This document shows, in pieces, positions 9,521-17,718 of a DNA stretch of 64,000 nt. Source of the stretch: Rhodoplanes sp963724735 (GTDB lineage Bacteria; Pseudomonadota; Alphaproteobacteria; Rhizobiales; Xanthobacteraceae); assembly GCA_963724735.1 (NCBI GenBank), contig CAVRVX010000037.1, forward strand, positions 372,001-436,000, in the 5' to 3' direction. The notes below the pieces were generated by a model. The model did no database searches. It was not told where the DNA came from and saw only the letters and a program-made list of their open reading frames with translations. Positions within the stretch are counted from its first letter, which is position 1. Each line of letters begins with the position of its first letter. Position numbers and translations under genes: made by a program.

Positions 9521-10315
9521 GAATGGAAAAGACTGACGCAGTCTTGTTGAAACCCTTCCCCTTTGGTTCGCACGCTGCGGAACGTCACGCCTGCCTTGCA
9601 GGCGATCAGGTATGCCTTTTCGAACTCGCCCGTCAAACTTGTGAGCGGCAGATCATAGGCATAGGCATCCTTCGCTTTGCTCCATCCCGCCCGTTCAATA
9701 TACCTTGGGTAATAAGGCGGGTTGTAGGGCATCATGATATAGGGCGCGGAGTCGAACCCATCGACGAGGAAGAAACAGCTCTTGTTCGTGGAAAGGTCGA
9801 TCGGGCCGCGCGCCAGTTCCATGCCCTGCTGCTTCAACCAATCGCATGCGGCGTCGAACAGGGCCGCCGCTACGTCCGCATCGTCAATACACTCGAAGAA
9901 GCCGAACAGGCCGACCTTTCTCCCTTCGCGCGCAATCAGGCGATCATTGACGGCGGCGACGATCCGTCCCGCCGCTTGGTTGTCGGCCGTCACCGCAATG
10001 AAACGCTCCAGTCGGCCGTACTCGAAGAAATGATTGCTCGGCTCGAACTGCTTGGCGACGCTGCTGCGCAGGGGCGGAACCCAGTGAGGGTCGTTGGCAT
10101 AGATTTTGGCCGGCAGATCCAGAAACAAGTCTGCGTCCCGATCAGTGACGACACGCCGGACTTCCACCGCGGATACTTGTTGCGTTGTTGTTTTGAGCAT
10201 GACTGCGATTGAGGTCACCCGAGACCAACGGTCCTTATGGCCGGTCCGAATACCGCCCTGTCCCCCATCTACCACAGTTCGCCGGTGGCGCTGGCGAGGC
10301 TGTGTTCTCCTGTCC

Positions 10316-10736
10316 TTACTCTCCGAACCCTGCGCCGGGCGGCAGCGGCGCGAGGCGGATCAGGCGGGAATCCTCGACTGCGGCCTGGCGATGCGCGACC
10401 GCCTCGCGATAGAGCGGATCGCGGATCATTGCGACGAAGGCGGCAACCGAAGGGTACTCGGCAATGAAGCAATGGTCCCAGCGCTCCTCCGGAGGGCCGA
10501 TCAGCATCTGCTCGAAGCGGCCGCGCCACACGATCTTGCCTCCGAGTTCGCGAAAAGACCGCCGCGCTTTCCCGGCCATATGCGGCATAGGCCTCCGCGC
10601 CGGTCGCCTGCCGGCCGTCGGGATAGCGCGCCTGGTCGCGCAGGCGCACCAGGTTGAGCATATGGATCGGCCCCGAGCGGTCGTCCGCACGGAAGGCGGC
10701 GAAGGCCTGCTTGGTGGGATCAATATGACCTGTCAT
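10316..10736 (-). pseudogene. DUF1330-family protein gene with one frameshift
   Basis: The start at 10736 reads MTGHIDPTKQAFAAFRADD, then IHMLNLVRLRDQARYPDG and AYAAYGRESAAVF, typical of the DUF1330 / dimeric alpha-beta-barrel fold. After a run of four A bases on the plus strand (10553-10556) the correct continuation (RELGGKIVWRGRFEQML, DHCFIAEYPSVAAFVAMI) is in the next frame and ends at 10316. One extra base in this run explains the break. The protein would be about 139 residues if the base were removed. Its function is unknown. It could be a real pseudogene or a sequencing indel. Confidence 0.75.
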
Positions 10737-10865
10737 TGCGCCCTATCCCGTCACATCTTCTACACTGATTCCACCGGCCGATCACTTGGCCCTATACGGT
10801 GTGGGCTTCCGCTTCGGCTCGCCCACCTTATATTTCTTAAGCTGCGTGTACCTGCGTCTTATGCC

Positions 10866-11141
10866 ATGTCCTCCCCGGTCCGCGACAATTCCGCCCTCTC
10901 TCGCTTCGAGCTTGCCGCCGAAGGCGCAACGGCACTCGCCTACTACCGCCTCGCGGACGGCGTGCTGATCTTCACGCATACGGAAGTGCCGCCGCAGTTC
11001 CGCCGGCGCGGCATCGCCTCGCGCCTCGTCCAGGGCGCGCTCGAGGCGGCGCGGGCGCGCGGCCTCAAGGTCGTGCCACGCTGCTCTTTCGTTGCAAGCT
11101 ATTTGACGCGACACCCGGAGTTCGCAGATATCCTGGCCTGA
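10866..11141 (+). CDS. Small GNAT-family N-acetyltransferase
   Basis: This 91-residue protein belongs to the short GNAT group (YjdJ / Gtn-type). The acetyl-CoA pyrophosphate loop is visible as QFRRRGIASRLVQGALE at residues 44-60, preceded by the beta strands ALAYYRLADGVLIFTHTEV. The short length is normal for this group. It is flanked by the frameshifted DUF1330 gene on the opposite strand and a convergent PfpI gene. The substrate is unknown. I chose the ATG at 10866; another ATG out of frame lies at 10861. Confidence 0.78.
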   Translation: MSSPVRDNSALSRFELAAEGATALAYYRLADGVLIFTHTEVPPQFRRRGIASRLVQGALEAARARGLKVVPRCSFVASYLTRHPEFADILA

Positions 11142-11178
11142 GGAAACAATCCGTTTCTTGTAAGCCGTCCCCTCGACC

Positions 11179-11880
11179 TCACCCTTGGCCGATCTTCGCG
11201 CCCGCGCGACGGGCAGCCTCAGCGCGCGCTGCGTAGAGGGCGGCGCCGCGCGCCTTCAATCGCTGGACAAGTTCCGGCGGCGCCGTCCGCAGCGAGCCGC
11301 AGTCAAACGGCGGAGCGGGGTCGTACTCGATCTGCAGTTGGATTTCACGTGCGACCGTTTCTCCGTCGAGCAAGCCGGCAAGCGTGAGGGCGAAGTCGAT
11401 ACCGGAGGCGACGCCCGCGCCTGTCACGCGATTGCCGTCCGCGACCACGCGCTCGCGCGTCGGAATCGCGCCGAGATGCGCCAGCAGATCGACCGCGCCC
11501 CAATGGCAGGTCGCGCGCCGGCCCTTGAGCAGGCCGGCGGCGCCCAGCACGAGCGATCCCGTGCAGACTGATGCGATGTAGGCTGCGCCTTCGGCTTGCT
11601 GGCGGAGGAATTCGAGCGTGGGCTCGTCGTCCATCAGGTCCTGCTGACCCGGCCCACCCGGGACGACGATGACGTCGAGTTGCGGGCAGGTGGCGTAGGT
11701 CGATGTCGGCAAAATCGTCAACCCGCGGTCGGTTTCGATCGGGTCGAGTTGCTGCGCGACGAGGTGCACACGCGTGTTGGGAAGCCGCGCGAACACTTCG
11801 TAGGGCCCGGTCAGGTCGAGCTGCGTCATGCGTGGAAACGCCAGCATACCGATCAAGCGCTCGGACACGTGCCCCTCCAT
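11179..11880 (-). CDS. DJ-1/PfpI-family protein, isonitrile-hydratase-like
   Basis: The 233-residue protein has the DJ-1/PfpI fold. VVPGGPGQQDLM marks the central strand, and the nucleophile elbow is IASVCTGSLVLGAAGLL with Cys at about residue 105. The sequence style (FPRMTQLDLTGPYEVFAR near the N-terminus) resembles the isonitrile hydratase (InhA) branch, but some members of that branch are uncharacterised, so the reaction is not certain. It starts 12 bp after smpB on the same strand and is likely cotranscribed with it. Confidence 0.8.
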   Translation of the reverse strand: MEGHVSERLIGMLAFPRMTQLDLTGPYEVFARLPNTRVHLVAQQLDPIETDRGLTILPTSTYATCPQLDVIVVPGGPGQQDLMDDEPTLEFLRQQAEGAAYIASVCTGSLVLGAAGLLKGRRATCHWGAVDLLAHLGAIPTRERVVADGNRVTGAGVASGIDFALTLAGLLDGETVAREIQLQIEYDPAPPFDCGSLRTAPPELVQRLKARGAALYAARAEAARRAGAKIGQG

Positions 11881-11892
11881 TCTGGTCCGCCT

Positions 11893-12366
11893 TCAGCCCC
11901 GCGCGCGCAACAGGCGGCCGCGCTCGCGATCCCAATCGCGCCGCTTTTCGGTCTCGCGCTTGTCGTGCAGCTTCTTGCCGCGCGCGAGCGCAAGCTCGAG
12001 CTTGGCCCGGCCCTTCTCGTTGAAGTAGAGCTTGAGCGGGACGATGGTCATGCCTTCGCGGTCGACCCCGGCGGCGAGGCGGTCGATCTGCCGGCGGTGC
12101 AGCAGCAGTCGGCGCGGGCGCTTCGGAGCGTGATTGAAACGCCCCGCCTGCAGGTATTCCGGGATGTTGGCGTTGACGAGCCACAGCTCGCCTTCGCGCG
12201 CGTCCGCATAGGACTCGCCGATGCTCGCCCGCCCTTGCCGGAGCGATTTCACCTCGGAGCCGGTGAGGGCGACGCCCGCCTCGAACACTTCGCCGATTTC
12301 GTAGTTGAAGCGCGCCTTGCGATTGTCGGCGACGACCTTGATTTTCCGCTCGGTCTTTGTAGCCAA
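11893..12366 (-). CDS. smpB: SsrA-binding protein SmpB
   Basis: SmpB binds tmRNA and brings it to stalled ribosomes for trans-translation. The 157-residue length is normal. The family signature is clear: NRKARFNYEIGEVFEAGVAL, GSEVKSLRQGRASI, and the basic C-terminal tail KRETEKRRDWDRERGRLLR, which enters the mRNA channel. The start MATKTERKIKVVADN fits the family. Its position downstream of dapA is typical for Hyphomicrobiales, although here a toxin-antitoxin pair lies between the two. No tmRNA gene is visible in the window. Confidence 0.96.
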   Translation of the reverse strand: MATKTERKIKVVADNRKARFNYEIGEVFEAGVALTGSEVKSLRQGRASIGESYADAREGELWLVNANIPEYLQAGRFNHAPKRPRRLLLHRRQIDRLAAGVDREGMTIVPLKLYFNEKGRAKLELALARGKKLHDKRETEKRRDWDRERGRLLRARG

Positions 12367-12399
12367 GCCAGCTTTCTCCGAATATGGGCGGGCACGACC

Positions 12400-12677
12400 T
12401 CAAGCGCGGCGCGCGGTATGCCGCACGCGCAGAATGCGGACCTCATCGAGTTCCGCCGAGACCTTGTAAAAAAGAACATAAGGATAGGGCCGGACGCTCA
12501 TGACGCGTAGCCCTCCTTGTCGGTCGGGCGGCCAATGGCGGGATGCCGACCCAGCAAAAGAGCCAGCGCTTCGACCCGCCGCACGACTGCCGCTGCGGCA
12601 GCTGGACTATCCTTGGCAATATACGCGAAAATATCCTCCAGCTGCACAAGCGCACGCCGACTGTAGCAAACCCTCAC
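12400..12677 (-). pseudogene. ParE/RelE-type toxin gene with one frameshift
   Basis: A GTG at 12677 overlaps the antitoxin stop by four bases (GTGA). It reads VRVCYSRRALVQLEDIFAYI and RRVEALALLLGRHPAIGRPT, the standard ParE/RelE pattern. The frame stops at 12498-12500. One missing base near 12511-12513 (a C run) restores LRVMSVRPYPYVLFYKVSA and VRILRVRHTARRA, ending at 12400. The restored protein would be about 92 residues. As written, the toxin lacks its C-terminal beta strand and basic tail, so it should be inactive. A sequencing indel is also possible. Confidence 0.75.
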
Positions 12678-12916
12678 CGACGGTACCGATCAAAAACCGC
12701 CTTCACCTCTTCGTCCAAGGCGACCTCCCCGGAGGCAAGCTCTTCGAGCGAGGTCTCGATATCGGCGCGCTCCTCCTCCGACAGCCGATAGACACTTGGC
12801 TCCTGAGCTTCCATCGCAAGGAGAATGCGCGCAGCATCTTCCTGGCGCGGTCTGGGCCACATCCGCACGCGATCCAGGATCGCGTCGATCTCTTTCTTCG
12901 TCATCGCGATCATCAT
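12674..12916 (-). CDS. Antitoxin of a ParDE/RelBE-like pair
   Basis: This small acidic protein (80 residues, MTKKEIDAILDRVRMWPRP from the inner ATG at 12904) overlaps the toxin gene by four bases, the usual arrangement of a type II antitoxin upstream of its toxin. The C-terminal part SLEELASGEVALDEEVKAVFDRY is typical of antitoxins that wrap their toxin. No DNA-binding motif is obvious. Either ATG (12916 or 12904) could be used. It lies 37 bp after dapA on the same strand. With the toxin frameshifted it may now be an orphan. Confidence 0.7.
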   Translation of the reverse strand: MMIAMTKKEIDAILDRVRMWPRPRQEDAARILLAMEAQEPSVYRLSEEERADIETSLEELASGEVALDEEVKAVFDRYRR

Positions 12917-12953
12917 GTCGCGTCCAGCTTTCCCGCGCGCCTCGGCAGGCCGG

Positions 12954-13844
12954 TCAATTCATCAGCCCGGCATGCACCATCGCCTCGCGCACCACGGCCC
13001 TCGACTTGTCGGACAAGGCCACCAGCGGCAGCCGCACCGTATCGGCGCATTTGCCGAGCAGCGAGAGGGCGTATTTGGCCGGCGCCGGATTGGTCTCGAT
13101 GAACAGGTTCGTATGCAATGGCAGAAGCTTGTCCTGCAGCCGCAACGCGGTGGCGTAATCGCCCTTGAGGCAGGCGCCCTGGAACTCGGCGCACAGCCGC
13201 GGCGCGACATTCGAGGTCACCGAAATGCAGCCGTGCCCGCCATGCGCCATGAAGCCGATCGCGCTCGCATCTTCGCCCGAGAGCTGGTTGAAGTCGGGCC
13301 CCATTGCGGCGCGCTGCTGCGAGACCCGCACCACATTGGCGGTCGCATCCTTGACGCCGGCGATGTTCTTCAGCTCGAACAGCCGCTTCATCGTGTCGAC
13401 CGACATGTCGATCACCGAACGCGCGGGAATGTTGTAGATGATGATCGGGATGCCGATCGCGTCGTTGATCGCCTTGTAGTGTTGGTAGAGGCCTTCCTGC
13501 GTCGGCTTGTTGTAATAGGGCGTGACGATCAGCACGGCGTCGGCGCCCGCCTTTTCGGCATGGCGAGAGAAATCGATCGCTTCGGCGGTCGAGTTCGAGC
13601 CCGCGCCGGCGATCACCGGAATGCGGCCGCGCGCCTGCTCCACGCACCAATGCACCACCTTCTTGTGCTCGTCGTGGGTGAGCGTCGGGCTCTCGCCGGT
13701 GGTGCCCACCGGCACCAGGCCGTGGGTGCCCTCGGTGATCTGCCAGTCCACGAGATCGCGGAAGGCCTTTTCGTCGACCGCGCCGTTCTTGAACGGGGTC
13801 ACCAGGGCGGTGAACGAACCCCGGAAACTGGTCTTGGCGGTCAT
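12954..13844 (-). CDS. dapA: 4-hydroxy-tetrahydrodipicolinate synthase
   Basis: DapA condenses pyruvate with aspartate semialdehyde, the first committed step to lysine and diaminopimelate for peptidoglycan. The 296-residue length is standard. The family residues are visible: GTTGES (substrate threonines), PYYNKPTQEG (proton-relay Tyr), YNIPARS, and the Schiff-base lysine in IAGVKDATANV. I chose the ATG at 13844 with GAGGAG upstream; an open frame extends to 13892. It diverges from the lytic transglycosylase gene, linking peptidoglycan synthesis and turnover at one locus. Confidence 0.96.
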   Translation of the reverse strand: MTAKTSFRGSFTALVTPFKNGAVDEKAFRDLVDWQITEGTHGLVPVGTTGESPTLTHDEHKKVVHWCVEQARGRIPVIAGAGSNSTAEAIDFSRHAEKAGADAVLIVTPYYNKPTQEGLYQHYKAINDAIGIPIIIYNIPARSVIDMSVDTMKRLFELKNIAGVKDATANVVRVSQQRAAMGPDFNQLSGEDASAIGFMAHGGHGCISVTSNVAPRLCAEFQGACLKGDYATALRLQDKLLPLHTNLFIETNPAPAKYALSLLGKCADTVRLPLVALSDKSRAVVREAMVHAGLMN

Positions 13845-13985
13845 GGTCTGCTCCTCGGCTCGATGCGCCGGCGCAAGCGCCGTCGGTCGCATAGATATCG
13901 GGTGATCGGGGGCGGTGAAACCCTGGTCCCAATATCTTCTTCGCCCGACGACGACGCAACCGACTTTTTCGCGCCGCGACCCGGT

Positions 13986-14005
13986 CGAAACATTGCCATG
14001 TTTCG
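13986..14005. promoter_or_regulatory. Perfect inverted repeat between dapA and slt
   Basis: CGAAACAT and ATGTTTCG pair perfectly around a TGCC loop. The site lies 80 bp before the transglycosylase start and about 140 bp before dapA, so it could be an operator or part of a leader hairpin. A second short palindrome (CGGCGC AA GCGCCG) lies closer to dapA. Confidence 0.35.
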
Positions 14006-14084
14006 CCGCGATTCATCCTTTCTTAATACGAAGACCGAAAGGTCCTTGAGGTAGCGTCAATTCTGACCGCAGGGGAATGGGTCA

Positions 14085-16340
14085 GTGCTTTCACTCAAGG
14101 GGCTTCCCACGCTCCGGCTGACGGTCGTGCTCGCCGCGCTTGTCGCGGTCGGCACGCCGACATTCGCCGGAACCAAGGCAATCGCGAAATCGGCGAAGGC
14201 CGCCAAGACAAGCAAGAAGCCGTCGGCTGAGAAGGCGCATTCGGCCAAGTCGGTTCCGCTTCCACGGTCGCGGCCGACAGCAGTCGTCACGCGCGGCCGC
14301 GACGCGAATCAGCCGCTCGAATTGCGGCCGGCGGCGGGCGGCGGACCGTCCGCGTCGTCCGCTCCGAGACGGGCGGTGGCCTCGGCGACAGCCGCGCTTC
14401 CGCTCGCCACGACGTCGAGTTCGGCCACGCCGAGTTCCGATCTCGCCACCGCCAAGCAGGCGATCAACCTCGCGCGCCGCGGCCGGGCGAGCGCGGCGAC
14501 GGAGCTGCAAGCCACGCTCTCCGATCCGCTCGCGCGCAAGCTCGTCGAATGGGCGATCCTGCGCAGCGACGATAATGAGGCGGATTTTGCCCGTTACAAC
14601 GCGTTTATAACCGCCAACCCGGCCTGGCCGAGCATCGGCAAGCTGCGGCGGCGCGCGGAAGCCATGCTGTGGGCGGAAAAAGCCGACATCGGCGCCATCC
14701 GCGCATTTTTTGCAAAAGAAGAGCCGCTGACCGCCCTGGGCCGGTTCGCCTATGCCCGTGCGCTGCTGGCGAACGGCATCCGCACGGCGGCGCAGGCGCA
14801 GATGCGCGAGGGCTGGACCGAGTCGTTCAGTCGCGAAGTCGAAAGCGACGCCCGCGAGCTGTTCGAGGGGCTGATCACGCCGGCCGACGACAAGGCGCGC
14901 ATGGACCGCCGGATTTATGCCGACGACATCGACGCCGCCCAACGCGCCGCAGCCCGGCTCGGCGGCGCCGAAGCGGCAATTCTCAAAGCCCGCAAGGCCG
15001 TCAACGACAAGGCCGGCAACGCCAAGGCGTTGCTCAACTCCGTCCCCTCGAGCGCGCGCAGCGACGCGGGCTATATGTTCAGCCGCATTCAATGGCTGCG
15101 CCGCAACGAGCATTACGAGGAGGCCGCGCGGCTGTTGCTCGCCGCACCGTCCGACCTCGGCGCCGCGCACGATACCGACGAATGGTGGATCGAGCGGCGC
15201 CTGGTCGCCCGCAAGATGATCGAGCTCGACCAGCCCAAGGCTGCCTATCTCATCTGCCGCAACGCCGCGCTGCCGGCCAAAGAGAACTATAAGGTCGAGA
15301 GCGAGTTCATGGCGGGCTGGATCGCGTTGCGTTTTCTCAACGATCCGCACACCGCGGCGCAACACTTCGCCCGCATCCGCGCGCTCGGCGTCGAGAATAC
15401 GACCGCGCTTTCGCGCGCAGGCTACTGGCAGGGCCGCGCCGCCGAAGCCGCCGGACGGCGGCAGGAGGCGCGCGCCCATTACGAAGCGGCGGCACGTCAC
15501 GCCACCACCTATTACGGCCAGTTGGCCGGCGCCCGGTTGGGCCTGAGCGAGATTGCGCTTGCGCCTCCCCCGTCGATGCCGGCCGCGAGCCGCGCCGCTC
15601 TTGGGCGGCTGGAGATCGTTCGCGCAGTGGACCTCCTTTACGGGGTCAACGAGCGCGATCTCGTCATCACTTTCGTCGCCGACCTCGATCGCGTCGACAA
15701 TGCGGGCGCGCTTTCGCTGATCGCCGAAATTGCGCAGAAGAACAACGATGCGCGCGCCGCGGTGCTGATGGGCAAGGAAGCGGTCGGGCGCGGCCTGCCG
15801 CTCGACCATCACGCCTTCCCCACCTTCGGGCTGCCTCACTACGCCGCAATCGGACCCGAGGTCGAACCGGCGATCGTCTACGCAATCGCCCGCCAGGAAA
15901 GCGCGTTCAATCCGCAGACGGTCTCCCCCGCGAATGCGCTCGGCCTGATGCAGGTGACGCCGGAGGCGGGGCGCTACATCGCCAAGACCTATGGCGTGCG
16001 CTTCGACCAGAAGCGTCTGCTGCATGATAATGTCTACAATGTGCAGATGGGCGCGGCCGAACTCGGGGGCAATATCGAGACCTATCGCGGCTCCTACATC
16101 CTCGCCTTCGCCGCCTACAATGCCGGCCGCGGCCGCGTGAAGGAGTGGATCGAGCGCTTCGGCGATCCGCGCGACCCGGACGTCGATCCGGTCGACTGGG
16201 TCGAGCGCATCCCGTTCTCGGAGACGCGCAATTACGTCCAGCGCATCATGGAGAACGTGCAGGCCTATCGCGTCCGCTTCGGCAAGGGCAACAAGCTGAT
16301 GATCGAGGCGGATATCCGCCGCGGCTCTGCGGTGAACTGA
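14085..16340 (+). CDS. slt: Soluble lytic murein transglycosylase
   Basis: Lytic transglycosylases cleave the MurNAc-GlcNAc bond in the periplasm, forming 1,6-anhydro ends. The protein has 751 residues with a GTG start (AGGGGA upstream) and a signal peptide (LTVVLAALVAVGTPTFAG). After a Lys/Ala-rich linker, residues 120-580 form a long alpha-helical superhelix like the U-domain of Slt70. The SLT catalytic domain is at about 590-720, with IARQESAFNP (catalytic Glu), GLMQVTPEAG and AYNAGRGRV. The frame is intact. It is transcribed divergently from dapA. Confidence 0.93.
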   Translation: MLSLKGLPTLRLTVVLAALVAVGTPTFAGTKAIAKSAKAAKTSKKPSAEKAHSAKSVPLPRSRPTAVVTRGRDANQPLELRPAAGGGPSASSAPRRAVASATAALPLATTSSSATPSSDLATAKQAINLARRGRASAATELQATLSDPLARKLVEWAILRSDDNEADFARYNAFITANPAWPSIGKLRRRAEAMLWAEKADIGAIRAFFAKEEPLTALGRFAYARALLANGIRTAAQAQMREGWTESFSREVESDARELFEGLITPADDKARMDRRIYADDIDAAQRAAARLGGAEAAILKARKAVNDKAGNAKALLNSVPSSARSDAGYMFSRIQWLRRNEHYEEAARLLLAAPSDLGAAHDTDEWWIERRLVARKMIELDQPKAAYLICRNAALPAKENYKVESEFMAGWIALRFLNDPHTAAQHFARIRALGVENTTALSRAGYWQGRAAEAAGRRQEARAHYEAAARHATTYYGQLAGARLGLSEIALAPPPSMPAASRAALGRLEIVRAVDLLYGVNERDLVITFVADLDRVDNAGALSLIAEIAQKNNDARAAVLMGKEAVGRGLPLDHHAFPTFGLPHYAAIGPEVEPAIVYAIARQESAFNPQTVSPANALGLMQVTPEAGRYIAKTYGVRFDQKRLLHDNVYNVQMGAAELGGNIETYRGSYILAFAAYNAGRGRVKEWIERFGDPRDPDVDPVDWVERIPFSETRNYVQRIMENVQAYRVRFGKGNKLMIEADIRRGSAVN

Positions 16341-16369
16341 CAGCGCCGATCTGTGGTCGCTGACCCGTC

Positions 16370-16395
16370 ATGCCCGGCCGCCTCGTGCCGGGCAT
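16370..16395 (+). terminator. Hairpin after the lytic transglycosylase gene
   Basis: ATGCCCGGC (16370-16378) pairs with GCCGGGCAT (16387-16395) around an 8-base loop, followed by TCTCGTTCT. The T tract is weak, so it may be a terminator or a short intergenic palindrome. The rest of 16396-16583 shows nothing I can name. Confidence 0.45.
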
Positions 16396-16583
16396 TCTCG
16401 TTCTAGACGCGCGGGCGATGGGCTCGAACGGGTTCAGCTAATCGTGCGCCGCGAGGGTCAACGGCCCGGTCGCGACTGGCGCTGGCGCCCGATACGTCTT
16501 GCACATATTCCAAGAACTGCGCTCAATAGATCCAGATCCGTGGGCGGAGGATCGTTTGAACAAACACAAGGATTTCGGAATCC

Positions 16584-17468
16584 ATGACCAAAGGCGGTTT
16601 TCGCAGCGTCTATGTCACGGCCAAAGACGGGCTCAGGCTTCATCTGCGCGAGTATGGCGAGCGCCCTGCGGCCGGCCTGCCGGTCGTCTGCCTGCCGGGG
16701 CTGACGCGGGCGAGCGTCGATTTCCATCCCCTCGCCTACGCGCTTTCGCACGATCGCGAGCGTCCGCGCCGCGTTCTTGCGCTCGACTATCGCGGCCGCG
16801 GACTCTCCGACTACGACCCCAATCCGGCCGACTACTCGATCCCGGTCGAGCTCGACGACGCGCTCACCGTGCTCACCGCCTGCGAGGCCGAGCCCGCCAT
16901 CATCGTCGGCACGTCGCGCGGCGGCATGATCGCGATGGCGCTCGGCGTCGCGCGCCCGACCGCCGTGGCCGGCGTCGTGCTGAACGATATCGGACCCGTG
17001 ATCGACCTGGCGGGGCTCGTGCGGATCAAAGACTATGTGGGCAAGCTGCCCCACCCGAAGGACTTTGCCGAAGGGGCCGCCATCGTGCGGGAACTGTTCG
17101 CAAATCAGTTTCCGAAATTCACCGAGAGGGACTGGATCGCCGCCGCCCACCGCACCTGGCGCGAGGAAAACGGCAAGATCGTCCTCGCTTACGATCCGGC
17201 GCTGGCGAGCACGCTCGCCGCTTTCGACGCGAATAAGCCGATGCCGGATTTATGGCCGCAGTTCGATTCGCTCGCCAATGTTCCCGTGCTGGTGATCCGC
17301 GGCGCGCTGTCCGATCTCCTTTCGGTCCAGACCGTCGCCGACATGCGCGCGCGGCGAAAGCAGCTCGACGTGCTGGAAGTGCCGGACCAGGGCCACGCAC
17401 CGCTGTTGATCGAACCGGACGTGATCGCGCACATCGCCGCCTTCATCGACCGGTGCGATCCGGCGTGA
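16584..17468 (+). CDS. Alpha/beta-hydrolase fold protein
   Basis: The 294-residue protein has the alpha/beta-hydrolase layout. The oxyanion region is VVCLPGLTRASVDFHPL, the nucleophile elbow is GTSRGG (Ser at about residue 112) and the C-terminal histidine lies in DQGHAPLL. The stretch ALDYRGRGLSDYD is typical of the family. There is no signal peptide, so it is probably cytoplasmic. The substrate cannot be told from sequence. It stands alone, with palindromic repeats following the stop. Confidence 0.85.
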   Translation: MTKGGFRSVYVTAKDGLRLHLREYGERPAAGLPVVCLPGLTRASVDFHPLAYALSHDRERPRRVLALDYRGRGLSDYDPNPADYSIPVELDDALTVLTACEAEPAIIVGTSRGGMIAMALGVARPTAVAGVVLNDIGPVIDLAGLVRIKDYVGKLPHPKDFAEGAAIVRELFANQFPKFTERDWIAAAHRTWREENGKIVLAYDPALASTLAAFDANKPMPDLWPQFDSLANVPVLVIRGALSDLLSVQTVADMRARRKQLDVLEVPDQGHAPLLIEPDVIAHIAAFIDRCDPA

Positions 17469-17488
17469 GCGCGGCAGGTTTCTAACTT

Positions 17489-17665
17489 CACCTCTCCCAC
17501 CGGGGAAAGGTGACCCATGGCCTCTTTACTACACCTCTCCCTATGGGAGAGGTCGGATTCCGAAGCGCAGCAGCGAGGAATCCGGGTGAGGGGTTACACG
17601 ACGGGTCTTTATCCCCCCTCACCCGGCCGCTGGGCGGCCGACCTCTCCCCGCCGGGGAGAGGCGT
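17489..17665. repeat. Palindromic intergenic repeat cluster (family A, copy 1)
   Basis: The stretch contains several hairpins built from CCTCTCCC/GGGAGAGG and GGTGAGGGG/CCCCTCACC units with variable loops. One stem is CACCTCTCCC/GGGGAAAGGTG; another is CCTCTCCC TATG GGGAGAGG; a third is CGGCCGCTGGGCGGCCG. The order of units is the same as at 56450-56597, with different loop contents. This is a REP/RIME-like mobile palindromic repeat. Confidence 0.75.
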
Positions 17666-17718
17666 CCCCCGAACACGCGACGGATAGGTGGAGTGACGAG
17701 CGCGTAGTCGGCGGGCGC

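Larger units (their letters stand above)
7875..10200 (-). pseudogene. GNAT-type acetyltransferase gene split by an IS30 element
   Basis: The N-terminal part lies at about 9523-10200 (start MLKTTTQQVSAVEVRRV). It reads in frame to DCVSLFH before passing into insertion-sequence DNA and stopping at 9490. The C-terminal part resumes near 8340 with LFTDAFADSW, runs through IFWIAEYAGKMIGFFMALP, and ends at 7875 with KTYRIYEKPL. Together they make a protein of roughly 380 residues of the two-domain GNAT-like family widespread in Hyphomicrobiales; the function of that family is not established. Both halves keep good codon structure, so the interruption appears recent. The C-terminal half also has an ATG at 8270 but is unlikely to work alone. 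Confidence 0.82.

Noticed and set aside
14091..16025. A 644-codon frame opposite the lytic transglycosylase gene
   Set aside because: It has no recognisable domain and mirrors the third-position GC of slt. The slt frame has signal peptide and catalytic motifs.
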